Positions 52,183 through 61,014 of a stretch of 64,000 nucleotides of DNA are shown piece after piece. The notes beneath the pieces are model-generated. The model did not search any database. It saw only the letters and a list, made by a program, of their open reading frames with translations, and had not been told where the DNA came from. Each line of letters starts with the position of its first letter. Within the stretch, counting starts at the first letter, position 1. The DNA is from Teredinibacter haidensis. Lineage in GTDB: Bacteria > Pseudomonadota > Gammaproteobacteria > Pseudomonadales > Cellvibrionaceae. The stretch is from assembly GCF_014211975.1 (NCBI RefSeq), contig NZ_CP060084.1, positions 496,001 to 560,000 on the forward strand, written 5' to 3'. Made by a program: the position numbers and the translations under genes.

Positions 52183-54030
52183 GTGTTCAAAGTAAGAGAA
52201 GACGAACCTCCCTACGCAAAATTGTTTGACCCAGAGACTCTCGAAAAAAATCGTTACGGTCAAGCGATCAATTTAACGCCGGTAGAAGATAACGGTGTAA
52301 GCCTTTGTATTAATGGTGATGAAGCTATTGGCCCGAATCCCAATCGTACCAAGCAGCACGCGTTTCATTTTACTGCGGATAATTGCATTGGCTGCCATGC
52401 CTGCGAAGCCGCATGTAGTGAGAAAAATGATCTGCCTCCACACTTGAGCTATCGCTCAGTAGGTTACGTAGAGGGCGGTACTTTTCCGAACTTTACCCGT
52501 ATGAATATTTCGATGGCGTGTAACCACTGTGACGATCCGGTTTGTTTGAAGGGGTGTCCTACTCGCGCTTATACTAAGCACCCGGAGTATGGGGCTGTTA
52601 TTCAGGACCCGGATATTTGCTTTGGTTGCGGTTACTGCACCTGGGTGTGTCCCTACAATGCGCCACAGCTCGACCCGGTAAATGGTCAGGTAGAAAAATG
52701 TAATATGTGCGTAGATCGATTGGAGGTCGGGCTAAAACCCGCATGTGTATCCGCTTGCTTGGGCAATGCACTCAACTTCGGAGTGGTCGAAAATACACCG
52801 GAAAATCGCGAGCAAATCGAAACGCAAATTCCAGGGTTCCCCGACCCGTCCATTACCAACCCCAATATTCGCTTTCAGCAGGTCAAAACTCTGCCACGCG
52901 AAGTGACGCGCACTGATTCTATACCAGTGAAGTATCACAAGAATAATGAAGACGGGAAATACAGGCCTGTTGTTGATCAGAAAGAAGGCGTTGATAAGCA
53001 TTGGAATTTGAAGCGTTTGTCTTCTCGTGAAAATCCATTGGTGATTTTTACCTTAGTGACACAAGCTGCAATCGGGCTATTTGCCACAGCCTTTCTTGGC
53101 GGCATGTTAGGTGTGCCAGCGTTAGATGCAGCCATGCAATCGGTTATGTACGTGCCGATGGTTGCAATAGCGTTTGGTTTGGCGGGTTTAGGTTTATTTT
53201 TATCGACCACTCATTTGGGTAAGCCGATTCGTTTTTATCGTGGCTTTAATAACCTCAGGCACTCGCCGGTAAGTCGGGAGGGTGCTGGCGTTGCAGTATT
53301 TATGGGGTTTGCCGGTTTGCACTTGTTGTGTATGCTTCCCAATAACCCCCTCTTTCAGCAGCTGTTTGGTACCTCATTAGCTGCGTATACTTTTGTTCCT
53401 TCGCTCGTGACCGGTACTCTGGCCTTTTTGGGGAGTTTGGTTGGCCTGTATTACATGTACCGGTGTTATCGTATTAAAGCACGACCATTCTGGGACCACT
53501 GGCAAACGGCGACCACTTTTGGTGGTAGTGCGTTGGCTATGGGAGGATTGGTGTACGGCTTGTTAAGTGTGCCTTATCTTGTTGTGATCGGTGGCGACTA
53601 TATAGCACTACTCTCTACACTTGCTTGTGTCATTGTCGCCGGCTTGATGATTGAGGCCTTGGGTCTGTATAAGCATGCGGGGGATTTAAATGCTTCAGAA
53701 ACCGAAGGCGCAGTCTCGCATTATATCCAGTCCACTACGTTTGGTAAAAGTTATTGGCTGCGTAACATTCTAATAGGCATAAACGTCATTGCTATTGCGA
53801 TAATGGCAGCAACAGCATTCAGTGGAGTGTTGGCGTTAAGCTTGTGGGCGGTTGTGGGGCTTAGTTTAATCGCAGCGGCGCTTATTGGCCGAGCAATTTT
53901 TTATGTGTTGGTTGTGCCGACCACAATGCCTGGTGCATTCTTTTGGCGAAACAAAGCCTTTGAAGAGCACGCGAGGGAAATCGGCCTGGCAGCAAACCCC
54001 GCAGTGGGTGTAGCGACCTGGAAGCACTAA
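52183..54030 (+). CDS. Fused DmsB-DmsC-like iron-sulfur and membrane-anchor protein
   Basis: A 615-residue electron-transfer protein. Residues 60-200 carry sixteen cysteines in four 4Fe-4S motifs: C68/71/74/78, C113/116/121/125, C146/149/152/156 and C173/176/188/192, the pattern of DmsB/NrfC-type subunits. After a linker, residues about 285-600 form roughly eight transmembrane helices of the DmsC anchor type, which oxidise menaquinol or ubiquinol. In dimethyl-sulfoxide reductase these are two proteins; here they are one chain. The gene directly follows the nitrate reductase, which has no other redox partner in the operon. Quinol-to-nitrate electron transfer on the cytoplasmic face is therefore inferred. 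The start is GTG 52183 behind AAGGATC. Confidence 0.86.
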   Translation: MFKVREDEPPYAKLFDPETLEKNRYGQAINLTPVEDNGVSLCINGDEAIGPNPNRTKQHAFHFTADNCIGCHACEAACSEKNDLPPHLSYRSVGYVEGGTFPNFTRMNISMACNHCDDPVCLKGCPTRAYTKHPEYGAVIQDPDICFGCGYCTWVCPYNAPQLDPVNGQVEKCNMCVDRLEVGLKPACVSACLGNALNFGVVENTPENREQIETQIPGFPDPSITNPNIRFQQVKTLPREVTRTDSIPVKYHKNNEDGKYRPVVDQKEGVDKHWNLKRLSSRENPLVIFTLVTQAAIGLFATAFLGGMLGVPALDAAMQSVMYVPMVAIAFGLAGLGLFLSTTHLGKPIRFYRGFNNLRHSPVSREGAGVAVFMGFAGLHLLCMLPNNPLFQQLFGTSLAAYTFVPSLVTGTLAFLGSLVGLYYMYRCYRIKARPFWDHWQTATTFGGSALAMGGLVYGLLSVPYLVVIGGDYIALLSTLACVIVAGLMIEALGLYKHAGDLNASETEGAVSHYIQSTTFGKSYWLRNILIGINVIAIAIMAATAFSGVLALSLWAVVGLSLIAAALIGRAIFYVLVVPTTMPGAFFWRNKAFEEHAREIGLAANPAVGVATWKH

Positions 54031-54920
54031 TTTAACGTTTTATGAGTAAGCTTGTAATCCTCCAAAGATATAAGCTTTGCACCAGTTGGGCGGCTTTGGC
54101 CGCCCTTTTTTATTTGTAATAGAAATAATGATTTTTTGGTGTTACCAGGATGCGGCTGAGTTGACGGAGCGGTTAATAAAGAGTGCTAATATATACAAAT
54201 TGAGGCATGTTACGTCTATAGCTATTCAAAAACGTCGCTTGAATTGGTGATCCTTTTCTACTTTAATTCCGACGCCAAACGATTTTCTCCGCCGTTATAC
54301 AGAGCTCCATCAGAGCTAGAATAGAGCTTGAGTACTGCTGCGGCTTGCTCCCTGAGCAATGCTGGAATAATTTCAATTCCCCTGTTATTTAAGCAGCCTT
54401 TGGGTGTACTCAATCTCAAAAGACCCCTGATGCCCAAGCTGTGTAGCATGGACAAGATGTTAATGGAAATATTTCTCCCCACAATCCTGGCCTCACGTAG
54501 TTAGGGCTGAATGCTATGGATTGTGCCGAGGGCTGTGAAGTGTGAGGGTAACAGGCTAAACCCTTTGATAGGGTAAGGCTATTGTTTTTAGGATGTCTAT
54601 TTGATTACTTCTTGTGTCGTAAGGGCCTAGCCAATCGGACTCATAACCTTCTCGCTCGATCTTATGCCGCCTGTAATCTTAACCTTGGCGTATATTGTAC
54701 GTTTACTTTTGATCGGGTTCTGCAAAACGTATACTATCTAATACCCAATCTAGTCTTGAACTTGTGGACGTTCGGAAGAAAGTACCGGGTTCGATTGAGT
54801 GACCTAGGTTATATCCGCGTCATAATGAGATAAGGGGTTACCGTAAATAAAAAGAATAGGGAAGTCGTGAAAGTAAAGGGTGTAAAACCTGTCTCCGGGG
54901 CTGATTAAGGGAAAATAATA
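54031..54920. other. Gene-free region between the nitrate operon and the sensor-kinase operon
   Basis: 890 bp. The left end carries the nitrate-operon terminator (54088-54111). The rest has only short open frames without family resemblance, including 54258-54482 (minus) and 54582-54833 (plus). Its length hints at decayed sequence or long regulatory DNA. No sequence repeat shared with the rest of the window was noticed. Confidence 0.55.
54088..54111 (+). terminator. Rho-independent terminator of the nitrate-assimilation operon
   Basis: 7-bp GC stem GGGCGGC / GCCGCCC (54088-54094 and 54099-54105) with a 4-nt loop, followed by six T residues. It lies 58 nt after the stop of the DmsBC-like gene. 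Confidence 0.88.
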
Positions 54921-57900
54921 ATGGGTTTAGCTTTAGGATCGCAAAAGCCACTCAGGGCAATGCTTATACTTACCGCCCTGCTCGCACAGTATGCACTCGG
55001 TTCAGCTCAAGAGAGTCTTCTCGAGCTAACGCCGTTGGAAAAAAACTGGATTAGGCAAAATCCGGTTATTGTTGTGGCCAACGAAATGGACTGGCCTCCT
55101 TTTGATTACGTCGAGAACAGTAGACCCGAAGGCTATTCAATTGATATTGCTAGACTGGCCGCCGAAAAAGCGGGTTTAAAAGTAGAATTTATTAATGGCG
55201 TTACTTGGGCGGAATTACTGGAGCAATTTAAGGTCGGTGACATTGATATAATGCCCGCGATCTACCTCAATAAAGAACGCGAAAAATATACGCTTTTTAC
55301 CAAAAGTTACTACTCCCAACCTTCCGTACTTGTCGTTAATAAAAAAAACAAAACGATACGTGATGTGCACAGCCTTGCAGGGTTGAGGGTCGCGGGTATA
55401 CGCGGTTTTAGTATCACTAGTGCGATAGAGGACACCATCCCGAATGTTGAAGTAATAGCTGTGGACAGCGTTATAGAGGGACTAAAACGGGTGTCGCTTG
55501 GTGAAGCAGACGCGTTTGTTGACAGTATTGGTACGGTCTCCTATGTATTGGAAAAAAATTACATTCCTAATATAGAGTTAATTGGTAATGTCGGTAGTGA
55601 TGAAATTTCCAATCCTCCCTTGTATATGGGTATCAATAAAAACAAGCCCATCTTACATAGCATTGTCGAAAAAGCACTGGCTGCGATAACCCGCGAAGAA
55701 AAGCAGAAATTGAACGCTCAATGGATTTATGTGCACCGTGGGTTATATTTCGCCGAAAAGGAACTGTTTTCTGACGAGCAATTGAACTGGCTTTCAGATC
55801 ACCCAACGATTCGTGTCGGTATTATGAACTCCTGGCCACCAATGGATTATGTTGACTCTGGCGGTGAGCCCAGAGGTATAGGTGTTCGCTATATCCAGGC
55901 AATAAATAGGCGCTTAGGTAATCGCCTGGAAATAGTTCCCGGCTTATGGCGGGATAACTATGGCGCTGTGAAAGCAAAAAAACTAGATGCGTTACTGGAT
56001 ATTACACCGCGAAAAGATAGGGAAGAGTATGTTCTTTTTACTGAGCCCTATATCGAGGTTCCGCATCTTATTTTTACACGAAAAGGCGATGATGCGGCTA
56101 ATACGCTTACTGACCTTCGTGGAAAGACTGTTGGTGTGGAAAAAGATTTTTTTATTGTTTCGGTGCTTAAGTCCAAATACCCTGAAATTGTAGCAAAAGA
56201 ATATGCAACAACCAGCGATGCGCTGGACGCCCTATCTAAAGGTGTTGTCGAGGCTTATATTGGAAATAGAGCGGTAGCAAATTACCTGATAGAAAACGAG
56301 CTTATCACCAATATAGTCGCACGAGGGAAAGTAAATGAGACCTCGTCTGTAAATGCCATCGGTGTAAGAAAGGACTGGCCCATTCTGCGAGATATTCTGC
56401 AATTGGCCTTGAATGATATTGATGTCGCAGAGCGTTCTGCCATCGTTAAGCCCAGCCGGCAAGACAACAGAATGGAAGATCTTCGTTCTCAATTGAGGGC
56501 GTTGCTTAGTCCAAAAGAGATTGCCTGGATTCAATCCCACCAACCATTGCGTCTTGGCGTGGATCGGGCTTGGCCACCCGTTGAATGGATCGATAATAGC
56601 GGTCAGTATCAAGGCATGACCTCTGATTTCGTAAAGACTATATTTGATATGTCAGGGATTAGGTATCTCGCGCCAGACGTAAAATCATGGACTGAAGTTT
56701 TGGAAGAAAGTAAAAGTGGGCGATTAGATGTTGTACCCGCTATTGTTTCAACTCCCGCGCGCAGAGATTACCTGAATTTTAGTCGCCCTTACTTAACGTT
56801 TCCGTATGTGATTTTTACTCGGAACGACTTTGGATTAGTTGCCGATATACACGATCTATACGGTAAAAAAATTGGGGTTGAGCAGGGTTATTCAATGGGC
56901 GAGCAGATCGAGAAAGAACACCCTGATCTTAATGCCATCCATTTCGAGAATACAGAAGATATTTTGCAAGCGTTGTCGGTGGGCAATATTGATGCCTACG
57001 TGGGCAATTTAACGGTCGCTGTTTACCTCCTAAATAAAACTGGACTCACCAATATTAAAGTTTCTGCGGCAACTGAATATACCGTAGACTTGGCTATTGG
57101 TGTGAATAAAGAGTTTCCGGAGTTGTACTCCATTATTGAAAAATCGCTAGGTCTAGTATCGGATAGACACCGGACAGAAATAAAACAACGCTGGCTGAAG
57201 TACGATTTTAATGTTGGTGTAGACTATAAATATGTATTTTCAGTTGTTGGAGTTTTGGCATTCGTTATTTTGTTTAGTTTTCTTTGGTTGCTGTATGTAC
57301 AAAAACAAAAGCGGGAGCTGGCTCTTGCAAAGGCAGAAACGGAACGGGCCAATACAAAGCTGAAGGAGCTGGATCAATTAAAATCTATGTTTATTGCCTC
57401 CGTTTCCCACGAGTTAAGAACCCCCTTGAATGCGGTCATCGGTTTTTCAAGCTTAATGAAGAATAGTTTTTGTGGGGATCTCAATGACAAATATATAGAT
57501 TATGCTGGACGTATACACCGTTCAGGATTGCATCTTCTTTCCTTGATTACCGATGTTATTGATATCTCGAAGATTGAATCTGGAAACTTTGATGTCGAGT
57601 TGTCCAATTTCGACTTTGGCGAGATAATTGAAGAAGCTGTTAGCAGCCTTAAACAAATGGCTGATGTAAAGGGGTTAACTTTCTCTGTAGAAACCGAAGG
57701 CGCTATCTGGATGGTTACAGACAGGCGTCGTTTGTATCAATGTGTATTGAATTTCCTTAGTAACTCTGTGAAGTATTCCGAGCGGGGAGATATACATATT
57801 GATGCCAAAATCGAAGCTGGTTTTTTACTGTGTAGCGTGACAGATAAAGGAATTGGTATTCGAGATGAAGATATGGCAAAGCTATTTGAACCATTTGAGC

Positions 57901-58109
57901 GGTTGGAGTCGCATATAAAAATCCAGGAGGGTGGCACTGGGCTTGGCCTATACTTAACCAATAAAATTGCGAAGGATCTATTGAAGGGGGCGGTTGGTGC
58001 AGAGAGCCGTTTAGGAGAAGGTAGTCGATTCTGGATACGGGTGCCAATATCGTTAATAGAAGTGAATTCAACAGAAGGTATTGTTCATGAAGACGGCGCT
58101 GGTAATTGA
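54921..58109 (+). CDS. Sensor histidine kinase with three tandem periplasmic solute-binding domains
   Basis: A 1062-residue membrane kinase of the BvgS/EvgS type. A signal peptide (about 1-30) precedes three family-3 solute-binding (PBPb, Venus-flytrap) domains at about 36-275, 290-515 and 535-765. Each begins with a related W-I/L-x-x-x-x-x-I/L-x-V/L-G/A ... WPP motif, showing internal triplication. One transmembrane helix spans about 771-793, followed by a short coiled coil. The HisKA domain has phospho-acceptor H830 (SHELRTPLN), and the HATPase domain has N, G1 and G2 boxes (LNFLSNSVKYSERG, DKGIGI, GGTGLGLYLTNKIA). No receiver or Hpt domain is attached. The ligand is probably an amino acid or similar small molecule, by family. 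It overlaps the next gene by 23 nt. Confidence 0.92.
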   Translation: MGLALGSQKPLRAMLILTALLAQYALGSAQESLLELTPLEKNWIRQNPVIVVANEMDWPPFDYVENSRPEGYSIDIARLAAEKAGLKVEFINGVTWAELLEQFKVGDIDIMPAIYLNKEREKYTLFTKSYYSQPSVLVVNKKNKTIRDVHSLAGLRVAGIRGFSITSAIEDTIPNVEVIAVDSVIEGLKRVSLGEADAFVDSIGTVSYVLEKNYIPNIELIGNVGSDEISNPPLYMGINKNKPILHSIVEKALAAITREEKQKLNAQWIYVHRGLYFAEKELFSDEQLNWLSDHPTIRVGIMNSWPPMDYVDSGGEPRGIGVRYIQAINRRLGNRLEIVPGLWRDNYGAVKAKKLDALLDITPRKDREEYVLFTEPYIEVPHLIFTRKGDDAANTLTDLRGKTVGVEKDFFIVSVLKSKYPEIVAKEYATTSDALDALSKGVVEAYIGNRAVANYLIENELITNIVARGKVNETSSVNAIGVRKDWPILRDILQLALNDIDVAERSAIVKPSRQDNRMEDLRSQLRALLSPKEIAWIQSHQPLRLGVDRAWPPVEWIDNSGQYQGMTSDFVKTIFDMSGIRYLAPDVKSWTEVLEESKSGRLDVVPAIVSTPARRDYLNFSRPYLTFPYVIFTRNDFGLVADIHDLYGKKIGVEQGYSMGEQIEKEHPDLNAIHFENTEDILQALSVGNIDAYVGNLTVAVYLLNKTGLTNIKVSAATEYTVDLAIGVNKEFPELYSIIEKSLGLVSDRHRTEIKQRWLKYDFNVGVDYKYVFSVVGVLAFVILFSFLWLLYVQKQKRELALAKAETERANTKLKELDQLKSMFIASVSHELRTPLNAVIGFSSLMKNSFCGDLNDKYIDYAGRIHRSGLHLLSLITDVIDISKIESGNFDVELSNFDFGEIIEEAVSSLKQMADVKGLTFSVETEGAIWMVTDRRRLYQCVLNFLSNSVKYSERGDIHIDAKIEAGFLLCSVTDKGIGIRDEDMAKLFEPFERLESHIKIQEGGTGLGLYLTNKIAKDLLKGAVGAESRLGEGSRFWIRVPISLIEVNSTEGIVHEDGAGN

Positions 58110-58458
58110 AGATAACCCCGATAATATGCTGCTAATTTGCGATATTCTGGAAATGAGTGGCTATCGGGTGTTGAAAGCTGATACGGGAAATATGGGTTGT
58201 GAGATTGCTAAAGCGGAAAAGCCAGATTTTATCCTGCTGGACATTCAGCTGCCAGATATTGACGGTTACTGCGTCATGGATATGATTCGTAAGGATGTGG
58301 AGATGGCCCATATTCCCGTTGTCGCCATGACATCCTATGCTATGGCTGGCGACCGGGAACGTTTGATATCCTGTGGTTGTAGTGGTTACGTGGAAAAGCC
58401 AATTGACCCAAATAAAGTTATAGCACAAATAAATACGGCGCTTGGAGAAAGCAGATGA
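58087..58458 (+). CDS. Single-domain response regulator
   Basis: A 123-residue stand-alone receiver. Phospho-acceptor D52 (FILLDIQLPDIDG), acidic E8/D9 and the conserved lysine in GYVEKPIDP are present. There is no output domain, so it works by protein contact, like DivK or CheY. Start ATG 58087 lies inside the kinase gene behind GAAGGT, and its stop overlaps the next start as ATGA. The kinase, this regulator and the GGDEF-EAL protein are therefore translationally coupled. Confidence 0.92.
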   Translation: MKTALVIEDNPDNMLLICDILEMSGYRVLKADTGNMGCEIAKAEKPDFILLDIQLPDIDGYCVMDMIRKDVEMAHIPVVAMTSYAMAGDRERLISCGCSGYVEKPIDPNKVIAQINTALGESR

Positions 58459-60629
58459 GGGTGCTTATCGTAGAAGATAGTGAAGATTCGAGAATTTTAC
58501 TCGAGGCCGCTTTGGAAGGGAGATCCTTTCTTGTAGAAACTGCGGGCAATGGAATAGAGGCCTTAGCCCGCGTTAAGAAAAACGTTCCGGATTTGATAAT
58601 TTCTGATATTTTAATGCCGGAGATGGACGGATTTGAATTGTGCCGCCAATTAAAAGATGATCCCATTTTTAAGGGTATTCCTTTTATTTTTTATACGGCG
58701 ACTTATACCGAGCCAGCAGATGAGCGTTTTGCTATGTCTTTAGGCGCTGACAGATTTATGCAAAAGCCTCAGGATCCTGTGACGGTTATCGATGTCATTA
58801 ATCAGGTTCTCGAGGAAAAAAGTCTCGAATATGAATCTCGTGGCGTGGAATCTTTGCCTCGTGTCGTCTACGAGAGTATTCATATCAGTAGATTACAAAA
58901 AAAGCTTAATTCAAAAATCGAATTGTTGGAGAGACAGAAAGAGGAGCTACAGCTAAAGTCACTGGTATTCCAGAACAGCACAGAAGGAATGATGGTAACG
59001 GACCAACACAATAAAATTATCGCAATCAACCCGGCATATACCAGCATAACGGGTTACAGTTTTGATGAGGTTAAGGGTGAAAATCCCGCCGTCTTTGCTT
59101 CTGGTAAGCACAATAGAGCCTTTTTTAAAAAAATGTGGGCTGAGATAAGTGCGGCAGGGAGTTGGCAAGGTGAAGTCTGGGATTGCAAGAAAAACGGTGA
59201 GGATTACGTTAAGTGGTTATCGATTAAAACTATTCGTAATGCTGCTGGTGATGTGTATCGTTATGTCGCAATATTTTCTGATATTACGGATAAGAAAAAA
59301 TCTGAAGAATTAATTAGGCGGCAGGCAAATTATGATGCATTAACGAATTTGCCAAACAGAAATATGTTTCGAAACTGTTTGGAGACTAAGCTGCAGATCT
59401 CCGGGCGGGGGAATCTTCCTTTGGCCCTATTGATAATCGATCTTGATTTGTTTAAAGAGATAAACGATACCCTAGGTCATGAAGTCGGTGATATGCTTCT
59501 TAAGGATGCAGCTTCTCGTATTAGTGGGCTGTTAAGGGATACCGATATCGTTGCTCGTTTGGGGGGGGATGAATTTGCGGTGATTCTTTCTGAGATCGTT
59601 GAAATTAAACATGTAGACGATGTTGCCGCTAGAATTCTTATTGAACTGTCCAAACCTTATCGAATTAATAGAGATGAGGTTTATATCTCCGGTAGTATCG
59701 GTATTACCTTGTCACCCAATGATAGTTCGGATATAGATGAGCTAATAAAAAATGCTGATCAAGCCATGTATGAGGCAAAGCGAAGGGGGCGGAATTGTTT
59801 TAGTTATTTTACACCGTCAATGCAAGAGTTAGCTCAGAAAAGACTACGTACGATCCGTGATTTGCGTGACGCTCTCGTCGCTAATCAGTTTAGTGTCTAT
59901 TATCAACCTATTATTGATTTGGCGACCGGGCAGATCAAAAAAGCAGAAGGGTTGGCTCGCTGGCTACACCCTAAGAAAGGTCTGATTGCGCCTAACGAAT
60001 TTATTCCCTTGGCAGAAGAAACCGGTGTTATTAACCAGCTTGGCAGTTGGGTTTTTAAAGAAGCGACTCGACAAATAGCCGAGTGGAACAATCAGCACCA
60101 GCTTGATCTGAAAATTAGTATCAATATGTCACCAGTGCAGTACAAAATGGAAAATAAGAAATACACGGCAGACTGGCTGGACCATATCGGAACACTTGGA
60201 CTTTCCGGTAGCAATATCGTGCTGGAGATCACCGAGGGCTTATTGCTTCATGCAGAGAAAGAGATTACGGATCAATTGTTGGCCTATCGTGATCAAGGAA
60301 TCAATATAGCGATTGATGACTTTGGGACCGGCTATTCATCGCTATCGTACCTGAAAAAATTTGATATTGATTTTTTGAAAATCGATCGTTTATTTGTGCA
60401 GAATCTCGGTGCCGATACGGATGACCTTATACTATGTGAAGCTATTATCGTGATGGCGCATAAGCTGGGATTAAAGGTTATTGCTGAGGGCGTAGAAACA
60501 TCGGCCCAAGCTGATTTACTGGTTCGTGCGGGGTGTGATTATGCGCAGGGTTATTTGTACGCCAAACCGATGCCTGGGGATGAATTCGCACAATTTCTAA
60601 AAAACAATGGCTCTTCTAGTGACGGGTAA
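58455..60629 (+). CDS. Response regulator with PAS, GGDEF and EAL domains (c-di-GMP turnover)
   Basis: A 724-residue cytoplasmic protein. The receiver domain (1-125) has D51. A helical linker and PAS domain (about 165-280) include STEGMMVTDQHNKIIAINPAY. The GGDEF domain has an intact GGDEF site at 370-374 and inhibitory RDTD site at 361-364. The EAL domain (about 465-715) starts with E498-G-L in place of EAL and retains DDFGTGYSSLSYLKKFDIDFLKIDR and KVIAEGVET. Both synthesis and hydrolysis of c-di-GMP are therefore chemically possible, and the balance is presumably set by phosphorylation. Coupled to the preceding receiver and kinase. Confidence 0.93.
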   Translation: MRVLIVEDSEDSRILLEAALEGRSFLVETAGNGIEALARVKKNVPDLIISDILMPEMDGFELCRQLKDDPIFKGIPFIFYTATYTEPADERFAMSLGADRFMQKPQDPVTVIDVINQVLEEKSLEYESRGVESLPRVVYESIHISRLQKKLNSKIELLERQKEELQLKSLVFQNSTEGMMVTDQHNKIIAINPAYTSITGYSFDEVKGENPAVFASGKHNRAFFKKMWAEISAAGSWQGEVWDCKKNGEDYVKWLSIKTIRNAAGDVYRYVAIFSDITDKKKSEELIRRQANYDALTNLPNRNMFRNCLETKLQISGRGNLPLALLIIDLDLFKEINDTLGHEVGDMLLKDAASRISGLLRDTDIVARLGGDEFAVILSEIVEIKHVDDVAARILIELSKPYRINRDEVYISGSIGITLSPNDSSDIDELIKNADQAMYEAKRRGRNCFSYFTPSMQELAQKRLRTIRDLRDALVANQFSVYYQPIIDLATGQIKKAEGLARWLHPKKGLIAPNEFIPLAEETGVINQLGSWVFKEATRQIAEWNNQHQLDLKISINMSPVQYKMENKKYTADWLDHIGTLGLSGSNIVLEITEGLLLHAEKEITDQLLAYRDQGINIAIDDFGTGYSSLSYLKKFDIDFLKIDRLFVQNLGADTDDLILCEAIIVMAHKLGLKVIAEGVETSAQADLLVRAGCDYAQGYLYAKPMPGDEFAQFLKNNGSSSDG

Positions 60630-61014
60630 ATGTGGTCGTATCTGCCGATAGGCTTCATTTTTCTAAGAGATTTTTCTATTGTATGAATTGGTTGTGGTTG
60701 CGATGTAACCGATTTTTTCGGAGTCAGGTTGTCAGGCAGCTAAAAATGGGCTCTCGGCCTCACTTACGTTTTTCAACAGGTTGCTCGCGGTATTATCAGC
60801 GTTTATGACGTGGTGAAAGCAACTGCGTTCAGTTGAGCCTAGCTAGCGATCCAAGCCAGAGGCTACAGATGGTAACCGCCCTCGGTGAGCTGTGGGCGGT
60901 ACACTAATCGAAAGGTTCTACTGGAGGGTGTATTTTGGTTACAGCGACGTAACTGCGCTGAAGTGCATTCAAGTAGTTGCGCTTGAATGACGTTACCGCG
61001 CACTACTTTGTGCG
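60630..61014. other. Intergenic region with shortened repeat copy
   Basis: 385 bp between the convergent GGDEF-EAL and xylanase genes. It contains the second repeat copy near 60725-60785 and a 7-bp inverted repeat ACCGCCC / GGGCGGT (60875-60881 and 60894-60900). It also holds a 6-bp hairpin GCGCAC / GTGCGC (60998-61003 and 61010-61015) reaching the xylanase stop codon. No T-run terminator and no supported gene. Confidence 0.5.
60725..60785. repeat. Shortened relative of the 7433-7572 repeat
   Basis: It shares TAAAAATGGG (60741-60750), the 14-mer GCCTCACTTACGTT (60757-60770) and TTTCAACA (60771-60778) with the element at 7433-7572, in the same order and orientation. About 60 nt of the interior is missing. 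It ends CAGGTTGCT where the other copy ends CAACCTGCT. Confidence 0.5.

Noticed and set aside
54258..54482. 74-codon minus-strand frame
   Set aside because: No recognisable family and no convincing ribosome site; treated as part of a gene-free region.
54582..54833. 83-codon plus-strand frame
   Set aside because: Composition and lack of motifs look random; no homology recognised.
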